Shown: positions 23,407 through 33,105, counted from the stretch's first letter. The stretch is 64,000 bases of DNA from Persephonella sp964519345 (GCA_964519345.1 CAZFKX010000024.1:20897-84896), one strand, 5' to 3'. The notes: a model not told the origin generated them from the letters alone. Numbers and translations: made by a program.

Positions 23407-24605
23407 CTTCTTATTGCCTCAATAGGATTAAGATTTGCAGCTTTTAAAGCAGGATTAAGCGACGAAAGAACACCAACTATAAATGATACAGCTAAAGCTA
23501 TCAAAAAACCTTCAAGAGAAAAATGAACAGGAAATTCAACAATCTTTTTTAAGAGTTTTGCTCCAAAAAAACCCAAAATAAAACCTAAAACCGCTCCAAT
23601 AGATGTTATCATAACAGCTTCAGTTACAAACTGAACCAGAATATCCCTTTTTTTCGCTCCAAGTGCTTTTCTTATACCGATCTCTTTCCTTCTCTCCGAA
23701 ACTGAGAGCAGAAAAAGATTGGCAAGAACAAATCCACCTATACTCAGAGAGATAGTTGAGGAAAAACCTAAAAAAAGTATTAATGTTCCTGTTAAGGCTA
23801 CAAGAAAGTCAAGGATCTCGGTAGGAGAAAGAATAAAAAAATCATCCTTTCTTGCATGATGTCTCATAGTAAGAAATCTTTTAGTCTCCTTTACAACATT
23901 ATTAAGATCAACCTCAGGATAGTATCTTATCCTGATTGACGAAATATAAACAGGATCGTGATTTATCTTATACATCACAGTTGTGTAAGGCATAAGAACT
24001 CTATTATCCAGATTTCTTCCTGTTGGCGTTGTTCCTCTTTCTGAAAGTACTCCTATAACTTTACATGGAAGCCTGTTTAATATTATGCTCTTTCCTAAAG
24101 GATCTTCATATTTAAATAATGTCTCTTTTATATATTTACCTATAATACATAGATTCTCTTTTCTCTTAAGTTCCTGATCTGTAAACATTCTGCCTTCTAA
24201 AAGATACCACGACCAGGCTTCTTCAAAATTCGTATCAACTCCATAAAGTCTTGTTTCTTCAACATTTCCTCTGTAATAAACCTTTGTTCTTACTCTGACA
24301 ATAGGCATTATAATCTTTATCTCTGGAAAAGCTTTTTTAAGCTGATCTATATCGTATATTGTCAATGTTTTCTGTCTGGTTCTTATCCCTTTCTGTTCCT
24401 GTGATCCTCCAAAAATAAGAATGCTTTCTGGTCCAAAAGATTCAACAACCTCATAAGCTCTTTTAAATGCCCCTTCAACAGCAGCCACTATAATTGATAG
24501 AGAAGCTATACCAAAAGCTATACCTATGACAGAAAAAAATGTTCTTAATTTAAAAGATCTAACAGCTGTTAAAGACTCTTTAAGGATACCTGAAAATTTA
24601 GCCAT
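23403..24605 (-). CDS. MacB/FtsX-type ABC transporter permease (paralogue)
   Basis: 400 residues with the same four-helix, large-periplasmic-domain layout as the next gene (first helix about residues 22-44, core domain about 45-265, three C-terminal helices). The SERRKEIGIRKALGAKKRDI loop near 310 is the conserved ATPase-coupling segment. The pair would form a heterodimeric permease. It shares one base with the TonB gene stop/start region (24605) and overlaps the next permease by 4 nt, giving a three-gene operon tonB-permease-permease. Confidence 0.9.
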   Translation of the reverse strand: MAKFSGILKESLTAVRSFKLRTFFSVIGIAFGIASLSIIVAAVEGAFKRAYEVVESFGPESILIFGGSQEQKGIRTRQKTLTIYDIDQLKKAFPEIKIIMPIVRVRTKVYYRGNVEETRLYGVDTNFEEAWSWYLLEGRMFTDQELKRKENLCIIGKYIKETLFKYEDPLGKSIILNRLPCKVIGVLSERGTTPTGRNLDNRVLMPYTTVMYKINHDPVYISSIRIRYYPEVDLNNVVKETKRFLTMRHHARKDDFFILSPTEILDFLVALTGTLILFLGFSSTISLSIGGFVLANLFLLSVSERRKEIGIRKALGAKKRDILVQFVTEAVMITSIGAVLGFILGFFGAKLLKKIVEFPVHFSLEGFLIALAVSFIVGVLSSLNPALKAANLNPIEAIRS

Positions 24606-25399
24606 CAGGAAGTAGTTTTAAATCTTATTGTTGTTACTGCCCACTGTATCTCATTTTCATTTATCTCGTTAAACTTCCAGCTTTGAACATAATTCTTTAT
24701 GATCTGGTCTATCCTTTTGTCGCCTGTAGTTCCGAGAAGTTCAACCCTATAAACGGTTCCATCTTTTCTAACCCATAGTTTTACCTTTACAGGAGGGGGA
24801 GGAACGGATGTTTTTATCTTTGGCGGATCAGGTTTGTAAACAAGTTTTCTTCCTGCTGCTGTTCCTCTTGCGGAAGAATCAAACTTGGTTAACTCCGTTC
24901 CGAATGAAGGATTAAACTCACCTTTTGTTATAGCTGTAAACTCCTTTATATCTCCTGTTTCGGCAGGGATGGCAGAGAACTCTCCAAGATCTATCTCTGG
25001 ATCAGGTAAAGCTACCTCTTTTTCCTCAAGATTAACTGATTCAGGCAGAACAGGCGTTAATGCAGGTACTACTGTTTTACTGGATATATTCTTGCCTGAT
25101 GATGCTTTTGGTGCTACAACTTTTTTCTTTAATTTTTCTATCTCTTTTTTTCCTTCTTCAGATCTTTTAGTGTACTGTTTTTTTAAAACCTTCTTCCTGA
25201 CTTTCTTTCTTTTAACAGGTTCTTTCAGTTTTACATACCTTATTTTCGTTTCTTTGTTTATCTTCGCAGGTTCTATATGGGAAAGATAAAATTGAAACCC
25301 ACCAAGTAGAATGAGATTTACTATAAAACCTACCAGTGATGATATAATTAATATGCGCTTATTTAGATACTGTTGCGGTTTTGAGATCATTAAATCCAT
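24605..25399 (-). CDS. TonB-family energy transducer
   Basis: 264 residues. There is one N-terminal membrane segment near residues 16-38, a Lys/Arg-rich then Pro-rich periplasmic linker (about 45-190), and a TonB C-terminal domain near 190-264 (PPPVKVKLWVRKDGTV, RIDQIIKNYVQSWKF). It would transmit the proton-motive force to outer-membrane receptors. ExbB and ExbD are not in the window. Two ATGs (25399 and 25390) are possible and neither has a clear ribosome binding site. Its coupling to two MacB-like permeases is unusual for TonB. Confidence 0.85.
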   Translation of the reverse strand: MDLMISKPQQYLNKRILIISSLVGFIVNLILLGGFQFYLSHIEPAKINKETKIRYVKLKEPVKRKKVRKKVLKKQYTKRSEEGKKEIEKLKKKVVAPKASSGKNISSKTVVPALTPVLPESVNLEEKEVALPDPEIDLGEFSAIPAETGDIKEFTAITKGEFNPSFGTELTKFDSSARGTAAGRKLVYKPDPPKIKTSVPPPPVKVKLWVRKDGTVYRVELLGTTGDKRIDQIIKNYVQSWKFNEINENEIQWAVTTIRFKTTS

Positions 25400-25448
25400 A
25401 CTGATATTTTATGCTAATGTTTAGATTCTGACAAGAAAAAGGTGAATC

Positions 25449-26447
25449 ATGAAATTTGAAAAACTTACAGTTTTAGGAGCTGGAAGCTGGGGTACAGCAC
25501 TTGCACAGGTGCTTTCAAAAAATTTTTCTGAAATATCAATATGGGGCAGGAATAAAAAAACCATAGATGAGATAAACAGATTTAAAAGGAACAGCAGATA
25601 TCTTCCTGATGTTGACCTTTCAAATAATATAAAAGGACATACAGATATCAACAATGCTGTAAAGGATTGCGACATACTTATAGTCGCTGTCCCTACACAA
25701 AGTGTGAGAGATGTCCTGAACATTATAAAAGAAAAGATCTCAGTTCCTGTTATATCCGCTTCAAAGGGTATAGAGATAAATAGTCTTATGCTTATATCTG
25801 ATATTATCTATCAGGTCTTAAATACTGAAAAGAATCTCATTTTTGCTCTTTCAGGTCCTTCCTTTGCAGAGGAGGTTGCTAAAGGACTTCCTACAGCTGT
25901 AACACTTGCAGGAGATATAAAGTTAGGGGAGAAGCTTCAGGAAAAACTGAATACAGAAACATTTAGACTTTATATAACAGAAGATATTAAAGGTGTAGAA
26001 ATAGGTGGGGCGGTAAAAAATGTTATTGCTATAGCGACCGGTGCAAGTGACGGTCTTGGTCTTGGGAACAATGCAAGAGCGAGTCTTATAACAAGAGGAT
26101 TATTTGAAATGACCAAGGTTGCCAAAGCCTTTGGAGGAAAACCAGAAACACTTTATGGACTTGCAGGTCTCGGTGATCTTGTTCTTACAGCAACAGGTGA
26201 TCTTTCAAGAAATAGGAAATTTGGAATACTTCTGGGCAAAGGTTATACAGTCAAAGATGCCTTAAAAGAGGTGGGTCAGGTTGTGGAAGGAGTAAAAACT
26301 GTTGAAGCCTTAAATAAGATCCAGAAAAAATTTGGTCTTGAACTACCTATATCTGATGTTGTATATAAGGTAGTATATAAAGGTCTCAGTCCTAAGGAGG
26401 CTGTTAGAATTCTTATGAGCAGACAGCCTAAAAAAGAAGGATTTTAA
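25449..26447 (+). CDS. gpsA: NAD(P)H-dependent glycerol-3-phosphate dehydrogenase
   Basis: 332-residue cytosolic enzyme that reduces dihydroxyacetone phosphate to sn-glycerol-3-phosphate for phospholipid synthesis. The Rossmann motif VLGAGSWGTALAQVL is at residues about 8-22, the catalytic Lys is in GGAVKNVIAIATG near 188, and the substrate-binding NNARASLITRG stretch is near 200-212. Length and motif order are normal. It is a single gene facing the RND operon, with a GC hairpin between the two ends. Confidence 0.97.
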   Translation: MKFEKLTVLGAGSWGTALAQVLSKNFSEISIWGRNKKTIDEINRFKRNSRYLPDVDLSNNIKGHTDINNAVKDCDILIVAVPTQSVRDVLNIIKEKISVPVISASKGIEINSLMLISDIIYQVLNTEKNLIFALSGPSFAEEVAKGLPTAVTLAGDIKLGEKLQEKLNTETFRLYITEDIKGVEIGGAVKNVIAIATGASDGLGLGNNARASLITRGLFEMTKVAKAFGGKPETLYGLAGLGDLVLTATGDLSRNRKFGILLGKGYTVKDALKEVGQVVEGVKTVEALNKIQKKFGLELPISDVVYKVVYKGLSPKEAVRILMSRQPKKEGF

Positions 26448-26454
26448 ATATACA

Positions 26455-26474
26455 AGGGCGGTTGTAACCGCCCT
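26455..26474 (+). terminator. Hairpin between gpsA and the RND efflux operon
   Basis: AGGGCGGTT-GT-AACCGCCCT is a perfect 9-bp stem placed between convergent stop codons. U-runs are weak on both sides, but the position supports a shared terminator. Confidence 0.6.
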
Positions 26475-26479
26475 AAAAA

Positions 26480-29400
26480 TCATTTTTCAGGTTTTTCATC
26501 TATAGGAACTGCAGGTGGCATATTAAGTTTTACAGCTGTTTTCCCAACAATCATATAGTAAAGAACAGGAACAACAACAAGAGTTATCAGTGTTGATGCA
26601 ATCGTTCCAAATATAAGAGCTATTGCAAGACCATTAAAGATAGGATCAAATATTATAACAAACGCACCTACCACCACAGCTGCTGCTGTAAGAAGTATAG
26701 GTCTTGTTCTTACTATACCTGCTTCAAGCAATGCCTCTTCAAGAGCGTATCCTTCTTTTATTTTTTGCTGTGTAAACTCAACAAGAAGTATAGAATTTCT
26801 AAGAATAATACCTGCAAGAGCGATAAAACCTATCATTGATGTTGCTGTAAAAAATGCACCCATAATGAAATGACCGGGAACAATACCAACAAGGGTAAAA
26901 GGAATAGGAGACATTATAACCAACGGCATTTTAAATGATCCAAACCAGCCGACAAGGAGTATATAAAGAACTATAAGAGCTACGGCAAACGCAATGCCCA
27001 TATCTCTGAATGTTTCATAAGTAACCTGCCATTCACCATCCCATTTTACGTAATACCTGTCTTCAAGATGTGGTTGATGGGTAAGCAGTATCTCCACACC
27101 TTTTCCATCAGGTGTTTTAATGTTCCTTATCTTTTCAGATAAATCAACGATAGGATAAACAGGCGATCCAACTGTATCATCAACATTGGCTATTACATAA
27201 ACAACCTTCTGGAGATTTTTTCTATAGATATCGTTTTTAACAGAACCTTCTTTTACGGTTACAAGCGATCCAAGTGGGATAGAACCTTTAGGAGTTGGTA
27301 TTTTCATTGACAGTATATCCTGAATGGACGTTCTATGCTTTTCATCAAGTCTAACAACTATATTAACAGGATTTAGATCTTCAGCTGAATGTACAAAACC
27401 TACTGAATATCCGGCAAGAGCAATCCTGACTGTTTTTACTATCATATCTTCATTAAAACCGTATCTTTTTATCTTCTCTCTATCAGGTTTTAAAATATAC
27501 TGTCTCTGTGGAAGGTTTGCATATATACCAATATCTATAACACCTTCAGCTTTCTCAAATATTTTTTTAATCTCTTCAGCTATCTGAAGCTGGGTTTTAT
27601 GATCAGGTCCGTAAACTTCTGCAACTATAGGTGAAAGTACTGGCGGGCCTGGAGGAGGTTCTACAACAGCGACATATTTTGCTCCGTATTTTTTGGCTAT
27701 TTTCTCTATATCCCCTCTGATCCTTTCTGCAATCTGGTGACTCTGTGCTTTCCTATCATGTTTCCCTATAAGGTTTATTTTTATCATTGCATAATGGGTT
27801 CCTTCTCTCATATAGTAATGTCTAACAAGACCGTTAAAATCAAAAGGTGCAGGTATTCCTGTGTATATGACATAATTCTCAACTTCATTAACATTTTTTG
27901 CATACTCAGCTATCTCCTTTGCCACTTTGTATGTTTTCTCGAGAGGAGTTCCTTCAGGCATATCTAAGACAACAAAAAGCTCGCTTTTATTGTCGTAAGG
28001 AAGCATTTTAACAAGAACAACTCTTTCAACAAACAGCCACACTGATCCTACAAGTAAAAGCCCCATAAAACTCAAGAATATGTATCTCTTTATCCTGCTC
28101 GCAAAAAGAGGGATGTATATCTTTTCAAAAAGTTTTGCAAGAAACCCAGCTTTAGCTTCATCTTCCCTTTCAAGAGCTTCAGGCGATTCATGTTTTTCAT
28201 CATGTTTAAGCCATCTAAGAGCAAGATACGGCGTCAGTATGAAAGCTATTAACATAGAGAAGAACATAGCAACAGATGCATTGATAGGAATAGGTCTCAT
28301 ATATGGACCCATAAGACCTGAAACAAATGCCATAGGTAAGAGAGCTACTATAACAGCAAAAGTTGCAAGTATAGTTGGGTTACCAACCTCATCTGTAGCT
28401 ACAATCGCTGATTTTTCCATAGGCAGTTTTCTCATAGAAAACCATCTATGAATGTTCTCAAGAACAACGATAGAGTTGTCAACAAGAATTCCTATGGAGA
28501 ATATAAGAGCAAAAAGCGTAACCCTATTAAGGGAATATCCATACATTTCACTTAAAAACAGAGCTATCGCAAGCGTTACAGGTATCGTTACTGCAACTAT
28601 AAGTGACTCTCTCCATCCAAGTGTTACAGCAATCAAGAGGACAATCGAGAATGTTGCTATAAGAAGGTGTTCTATAAGTTCATTTGCCTTTTCTGTAGCG
28701 GTTTCACCATAATTTCTTGTAACCTTAATATAAATATCAGAAGGTATAACTTTTCCCTTTAATGTTTCAAGCTTTTCAAGTATTTTTTCTGCCACTACAA
28801 CTGCGTTACTGCCTGTTTTTTTAGCTATTGCAAGGGTTACAGCATTATATAGTTTATCTCTATCCCCTTCTCCCCTTATACCATATCCGAACTGGACTAT
28901 ATTCGTTACTTCACCTTCACCTATCTCAACCCTTGCGACATCTTTTATATATATAGGTTTATTGTTATAAACACCTATAACTATACTCTCAACATCACTA
29001 ACTGATTTTAGAAACTGACCGGTTCTGAGTTTAAATCTGTAATTATCCTTATCAAACTCACCTGATGGAAGCGAGCTGTTTGCATGCTGGAGTGCCTGAA
29101 CTATCTGTGGAAGTAATATATGATACGCATTTAGTTTTGAAGGATCAAAATATATATATACAGTTTTTGGTTTTGAACCTAAAATTGTAGTTTCTGATAT
29201 GTTGTACAGCTGTTTAAGTTCATCCTCAACCTGTTCAACAACCCTTCTAATCTCATACGAGCTGTATTTATCACTATAAAACGTAAGTGATAAAATAGGA
29301 ACATCATCAATAGATTTCGGTTTTACTATCGGCTCCACAGCCCCGTGAGGCATTCTGTAGTAATTAGACATAAGCTTACTGTAAAGTCTAACCAGTGCAT

Positions 29401-29737
29401 CTTCAGGATCTTCGCCAACAAAAAATCGAACTGTTGTTACACCAAAACCATCTCCCGCATAAGAATACACATAATCAACCCCGGGTATCTCCCACATTAT
29501 CTTTTCAAGAGGTTTTGTTATGAGTTTATCAACCTCATCGGCCTCTGATCCAGGAAAGGGAACAATAATATCTATCATGGGAACAACAATCTGAGGTTCT
29601 TCATCCCTTGGTGTTGTAAGAACAGCGAAAAGTCCAAGCAGAAGAGAAGCAAGAACCATTAGAGGCGTAAGGGGGGATTTAATAAAGGCTCTTGCTATTC
29701 TTCCTGCCAACCCATACGATCTATTTTTATCTTCCAT
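26480..29737 (-). CDS. RND efflux pump, inner-membrane permease (AcrB/HAE family)
   Basis: 1085 residues with the duplicated RND layout. Membrane helices lie near residues 25-45, 360-500 (five) and 555-575, and the second set near 930-1060, with two large periplasmic loops between them. FSIGILVDNSIVVLENIH near 415-435 is the helix-4 signature, and PFPGSEADEVDKLITKPLE near residue 65-80 is the usual pore-domain start. The heavy-metal (CusA) helix-4 charge pattern is not obvious, so substrate class is open. It is third in the operon tolC-like, MFP, RND. Confidence 0.94.
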   Translation of the reverse strand: MEDKNRSYGLAGRIARAFIKSPLTPLMVLASLLLGLFAVLTTPRDEEPQIVVPMIDIIVPFPGSEADEVDKLITKPLEKIMWEIPGVDYVYSYAGDGFGVTTVRFFVGEDPEDALVRLYSKLMSNYYRMPHGAVEPIVKPKSIDDVPILSLTFYSDKYSSYEIRRVVEQVEDELKQLYNISETTILGSKPKTVYIYFDPSKLNAYHILLPQIVQALQHANSSLPSGEFDKDNYRFKLRTGQFLKSVSDVESIVIGVYNNKPIYIKDVARVEIGEGEVTNIVQFGYGIRGEGDRDKLYNAVTLAIAKKTGSNAVVVAEKILEKLETLKGKVIPSDIYIKVTRNYGETATEKANELIEHLLIATFSIVLLIAVTLGWRESLIVAVTIPVTLAIALFLSEMYGYSLNRVTLFALIFSIGILVDNSIVVLENIHRWFSMRKLPMEKSAIVATDEVGNPTILATFAVIVALLPMAFVSGLMGPYMRPIPINASVAMFFSMLIAFILTPYLALRWLKHDEKHESPEALEREDEAKAGFLAKLFEKIYIPLFASRIKRYIFLSFMGLLLVGSVWLFVERVVLVKMLPYDNKSELFVVLDMPEGTPLEKTYKVAKEIAEYAKNVNEVENYVIYTGIPAPFDFNGLVRHYYMREGTHYAMIKINLIGKHDRKAQSHQIAERIRGDIEKIAKKYGAKYVAVVEPPPGPPVLSPIVAEVYGPDHKTQLQIAEEIKKIFEKAEGVIDIGIYANLPQRQYILKPDREKIKRYGFNEDMIVKTVRIALAGYSVGFVHSAEDLNPVNIVVRLDEKHRTSIQDILSMKIPTPKGSIPLGSLVTVKEGSVKNDIYRKNLQKVVYVIANVDDTVGSPVYPIVDLSEKIRNIKTPDGKGVEILLTHQPHLEDRYYVKWDGEWQVTYETFRDMGIAFAVALIVLYILLVGWFGSFKMPLVIMSPIPFTLVGIVPGHFIMGAFFTATSMIGFIALAGIILRNSILLVEFTQQKIKEGYALEEALLEAGIVRTRPILLTAAAVVVGAFVIIFDPIFNGLAIALIFGTIASTLITLVVVPVLYYMIVGKTAVKLNMPPAVPIDEKPEK

Positions 29738-29753
29738 TTTTTACCTCCACTGG

Positions 29754-30920
29754 TTATCTGATTTTACAACCGTCACAGGCTTTTTCAGTATTAGCGACAA
29801 CTATTTCCGTACCTGGATCAATTCCAGAAACAACCTCATACTTTCCGTCTATTCTGTCTCCAAGTTTTACAAAAGTAAGGTGAAGAATTCCTTCCTTATC
29901 TACAGTATAAACAGCTCTTAACTGTCCCCATTTTACTACTGCTGATTCTGGTATTAGGATCTTTTCTTCAGATCTGTAAGGTATTTTTATTTTTCCATAC
30001 ATTCCAGGAGTAATACCGTTGATATAAGGAATTTTAATTTTGACCGTGAAGCTTCTATTCATCGGATCAACAGATTTACTTTTCTCAACTACAGTTCCTT
30101 TAACTTTCTTGCCAACAGTCTCTATAAATACATCTATCTGATCTCCTACATGGATATTACCTATAAGCTTTTCATCTATCTGTGCCATAAATCTTAGATC
30201 CTTATCACCAATTATAACTATAGGCATACCAGGAGCAGCCATATCCCCTATATCATTCATTTTTTTAATAACTATTCCGTCAAAAGGTGATCTAACATAG
30301 GCATAACCCTGCATAATCTTTGCGTATTTTAATTTTGCCTTAACCTGTTTCTCTTTAGCATCAATCTGCTTAAGTTTTGCATCAATCATATCAAGCTGAG
30401 CTTTAGCTCCTATCATCTTTGTTTCTATTTCTTCAAGTTGTTGCTTTGATACAGCATTATCCTTATAAAGATTCATAAATCTTTCATAAGTTCTTTTTGC
30501 AAACTCATATCCAGCTTTTGCAGCCTCTCTCCCTGCAAGAGCTTCCTCCCTTGCTTTTGAAAGTTCCTCAAGAACTGCTTTTGCTTCCTTTATATTCTGC
30601 TTAATATCGCTGTCATCCAAAACAGCTATAAGCTGTCCTTTTTTAACTGTATCTCCTTCTTTAACTTTTATATCAAGTATTTTTGCCATAAGCTTTGTGG
30701 AGACTTTAGCATTATTATTTGATGTTACGGTTCCGTCAACCTCGTAATCAGATTTAAGAACAACCTTCTCTACAACCGCAGTTTTCAGTCCTGTTACTAT
30801 ATTTGCCTCAGTTTCTGCATAACCCGGCTCTACCCTTGGTGTTAAATATCCTCCCATCCACAAAATGAGAACAAAAACAGGCAACAAGAAAAATAGAGCA
30901 AATCTTACTAATCCTGCCAT
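29754..30920 (-). CDS. RND efflux periplasmic adaptor (membrane fusion protein)
   Basis: 388 residues with an N-terminal membrane anchor (about residues 5-22). Two lipoyl halves flank a helical hairpin: VSTKLMAKILDIKVKEGDTVKKGQ near 70-95 (read as VKEGDTVKKGQ) and YVRSPFDGIVIKK near 205. A beta-barrel and membrane-proximal domain follow (GMYGKIKIP, LIPESAVV near 310-335). The C-terminus ends with a CDGCK motif, an unusual CxxC that could bind metal. The coding region begins at the last base of the tolC-like gene stop codon. It bridges the RND permease and the outer-membrane channel. Confidence 0.92.
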   Translation of the reverse strand: MAGLVRFALFFLLPVFVLILWMGGYLTPRVEPGYAETEANIVTGLKTAVVEKVVLKSDYEVDGTVTSNNNAKVSTKLMAKILDIKVKEGDTVKKGQLIAVLDDSDIKQNIKEAKAVLEELSKAREEALAGREAAKAGYEFAKRTYERFMNLYKDNAVSKQQLEEIETKMIGAKAQLDMIDAKLKQIDAKEKQVKAKLKYAKIMQGYAYVRSPFDGIVIKKMNDIGDMAAPGMPIVIIGDKDLRFMAQIDEKLIGNIHVGDQIDVFIETVGKKVKGTVVEKSKSVDPMNRSFTVKIKIPYINGITPGMYGKIKIPYRSEEKILIPESAVVKWGQLRAVYTVDKEGILHLTFVKLGDRIDGKYEVVSGIDPGTEIVVANTEKACDGCKIR

Positions 30921-32293
30921 TATTTATCTCCTCCGATTTTTTCTTTGTTTAAGGCTCCAGACTGAAACTTAAGTTCTAAAAGTGATATCTGAGCTTCATA
31001 AACAGCCCTTGCCAGATCAAAACTGATCTTATCATACATAGTCTGTGTATCTAAAAGATCTATCATTGATGCCATCTGGTTTTTGTATCTCTTTTCAGTT
31101 ATTTTTAAAACCTCATCAGCCCACTTAAGGTTCTGTTTTGCTGTTTTCAACTTTTCTTTTGCTGTTTGAAGTTCAGCATAAGCTTTATAAACGCTGAACT
31201 TTACAAATTCCTCAAAACCTTTCTTCTGATTTAAATACTGTCTGTAAATTTCCTTAGCTGACTTATATTTATTAATGCTCTGAAATCCGTCAAATATTTT
31301 CCAGTTTAAAGCTATGCCTATAGTCCACCATCTACCATCGGTTCCAAAAGGATTCTTTCTATCATTAAGTTCGTAAGAACCAAAAGCACCAACAGTAGGT
31401 AATAGATCTGATTTTGCGAACTTAGCCATTCTTTTTGCATTTTCTACTCTCTGCCTAAGAGCTATAAGATCAGGTCTGTTGTTTACAGCAAAATTCTGCC
31501 AGAATTCTACAGGTTTATCTGAATCATCAAATTTTAGTTCACCTACAACTTCTATTTGCGAAGGATCTACATTATCAAGTCCCATAGCAAGTAAAAGACC
31601 TCTCTTAGCAACAAGATACTGATTTTCTGCTTCTGTTATCTTATTTTTAACATTCATCAGATAAACCTTTGCTCTTAGAACGTCTGCGTATATTGCAAGT
31701 CCGTTTTCATACATGGATTTTGCAGTTTTATAATGTTTTTCTACAGATTTGTACGCTTGTTTTGCAAGTTTGATAGCTTTTTTGGCAAGAAGAGCTCCAT
31801 AGTAAGCTTTTGAAACATCGTATATCACTTTTTGTTTTGTTCTCTCAAGATCAAATTTTGAAGCTTCATACTCTTTTTTCTGCATTTTTATTCCAGTTGA
31901 TATCTTTCCGCCAGTATAAATAGGAAGCTGAAACTCAAGTTTTGTCTGCCAGTTGTTTATCTCAGGATACGTGGGTGAAGGAAAACTAAAAGTTCTCATA
32001 TCAACAAAGTTAGAAGAGGAAAACATATCAAGTTTTTTCTGATTAAGGGTGTTCATCATACCCCAACCTGGATTATTGGTTCTCATAAAGATCTCGCTGA
32101 AGGTGAGAGAAGGCCACCTGAGCCCCTTTGTTGCTTTAAATTGATATTCTTTTGATTTTAAAAGATTCCGGGAAGCCTTAAGCTGATAACTATTCTCAAT
32201 AGCAGTTTGTATAGCTTCTTTGAGAGTAATCTCCTGTCCGAAACCTGAACCTATTAAAGTTAGTAAAACTAAACTAACCAGTAGTTTCCTCAT
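30920..32293 (-). CDS. TolC-family outer-membrane efflux channel
   Basis: 457 residues with a signal peptide (about 1-19). Two repeats of the OEP fold are seen, rich in long amphipathic helices with LxxAK and TAK-type heptads (about residues 25-230 and 240-445); GLRWPSLTFSEIF near 55 and DLLPTVGAFGSYE near 300 are the beta-strand starts of each half. It is first in the efflux operon, so it is transcribed from the promoter and FNR-like box in the gap at 32294-32407. Confidence 0.93.
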   Translation of the reverse strand: MRKLLVSLVLLTLIGSGFGQEITLKEAIQTAIENSYQLKASRNLLKSKEYQFKATKGLRWPSLTFSEIFMRTNNPGWGMMNTLNQKKLDMFSSSNFVDMRTFSFPSPTYPEINNWQTKLEFQLPIYTGGKISTGIKMQKKEYEASKFDLERTKQKVIYDVSKAYYGALLAKKAIKLAKQAYKSVEKHYKTAKSMYENGLAIYADVLRAKVYLMNVKNKITEAENQYLVAKRGLLLAMGLDNVDPSQIEVVGELKFDDSDKPVEFWQNFAVNNRPDLIALRQRVENAKRMAKFAKSDLLPTVGAFGSYELNDRKNPFGTDGRWWTIGIALNWKIFDGFQSINKYKSAKEIYRQYLNQKKGFEEFVKFSVYKAYAELQTAKEKLKTAKQNLKWADEVLKITEKRYKNQMASMIDLLDTQTMYDKISFDLARAVYEAQISLLELKFQSGALNKEKIGGDK

Positions 32294-32310
32294 AAACCAC
32301 TCCTCTAAAA

Positions 32311-32324
32311 TTGATTTTAATCAA
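32311..32324. promoter_or_regulatory. FNR/CRP-family operator upstream of the efflux operon
   Basis: TTGATTTTAATCAA is a perfect match to the FNR consensus TTGAT-N4-ATCAA. It lies 18 bp before the tolC-like start codon and downstream of the predicted promoter, which would suit repression. A Crp/Fnr-family gene lies immediately upstream. Confidence 0.65.
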
Positions 32325-32356
32325 TCTTTAATATATTAGAATATTATTATATTTAT

Positions 32357-32385
32357 AATATAAACTAAAGGAAAATAAAATTCAA
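32357..32385 (-). promoter_or_regulatory. Candidate sigma-70 promoter of the efflux operon
   Basis: On the minus strand TTGAAT (32380-32385), 17-bp spacer, TATATT (32357-32362). The predicted start near 32350 puts the FNR-like box at about +26 to +39. Confidence 0.5.
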
Positions 32386-32407
32386 GTTTTTTTTACAGAT
32401 TGTCAGA

Positions 32408-33091
32408 TTATGATACGAGTGTTTCCAGATATTCAGGATCTAAGATCTCTATCTTTCCTCTTTCCGTGTTTATAAGTCCTTCTTTTTTCCATTTGCTCAT
32501 AATTCTTATGGCGGTTTCTACAGTTGTGCCTGTCATTTCCGCAAGATCCTGTCTTGTTATGGGGGCTTTAATCACTATTCTGTTTCCGTGATCCTCTCCG
32601 ATCTTCTTAGACAGTTCAAGCAAAAGACTTGCTATTCTTCCTTCTACTTTTTCTGCAGCGAGACTTTTAAGTCTATCGTATGCCTCAAGTACCATTTTGC
32701 TTGCTTCACATGTTATCCTCACTGCGAGAGCTGGATATTCCGTCATCAACCTCAGGAAGTCAGCATTTGATATATAAAGAACCTTAGAATCTATCAATGC
32801 CTGTGCTGTATATGTACTCGTTGGTCTTGATTCACCGAGAACAAGCCAGCCAAAAACCTCACCGGGCGTTACAAGTCTTAATATAACTGTTTTACCTTCC
32901 GCCGTCTCTTTTGTTAATTTTATAATTCCATCTATAACAATATAAATACCGGGCTCCTCATCGCCTTCAAAAAAGACATACTCATTTTTGTGGAATTCCT
33001 TTAAATGAAAGTATTTTGATATCTCTCTTATCTCATTATCCTTTAGACCTGAAAAAAGCCTGATATTCTTTAAAAAAGCATCTTTATCCAT
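32408..33091 (-). CDS. Crp/Fnr-family transcriptional regulator
   Basis: 227 residues. A cyclic-nucleotide-binding-type beta-roll (about residues 15-115, with GEVFGWLVLGESRPTSTYTAQA near 78-98) is followed by the dimer helix and a Crp-type helix-turn-helix (ITRQDLAEMTGTTVETAIRIM near 174-194). The recognition helix has the E-T-x-x-R spacing of FNR-like proteins. The four-cysteine cluster of oxygen-sensing FNR is absent (one Cys only, near 127), so it does not bind an iron-sulfur cluster; a heme/NO (Dnr-like), nucleotide or other ligand is possible. It is third after aroB' and the MCE gene, and lies next to an operon with a perfect FNR-type box. Confidence 0.92.
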   Translation of the reverse strand: MDKDAFLKNIRLFSGLKDNEIREISKYFHLKEFHKNEYVFFEGDEEPGIYIVIDGIIKLTKETAEGKTVILRLVTPGEVFGWLVLGESRPTSTYTAQALIDSKVLYISNADFLRLMTEYPALAVRITCEASKMVLEAYDRLKSLAAEKVEGRIASLLLELSKKIGEDHGNRIVIKAPITRQDLAEMTGTTVETAIRIMSKWKKEGLINTERGKIEILDPEYLETLVS

Positions 33092-33105
33092 TTTTACCTC
33101 TATTT

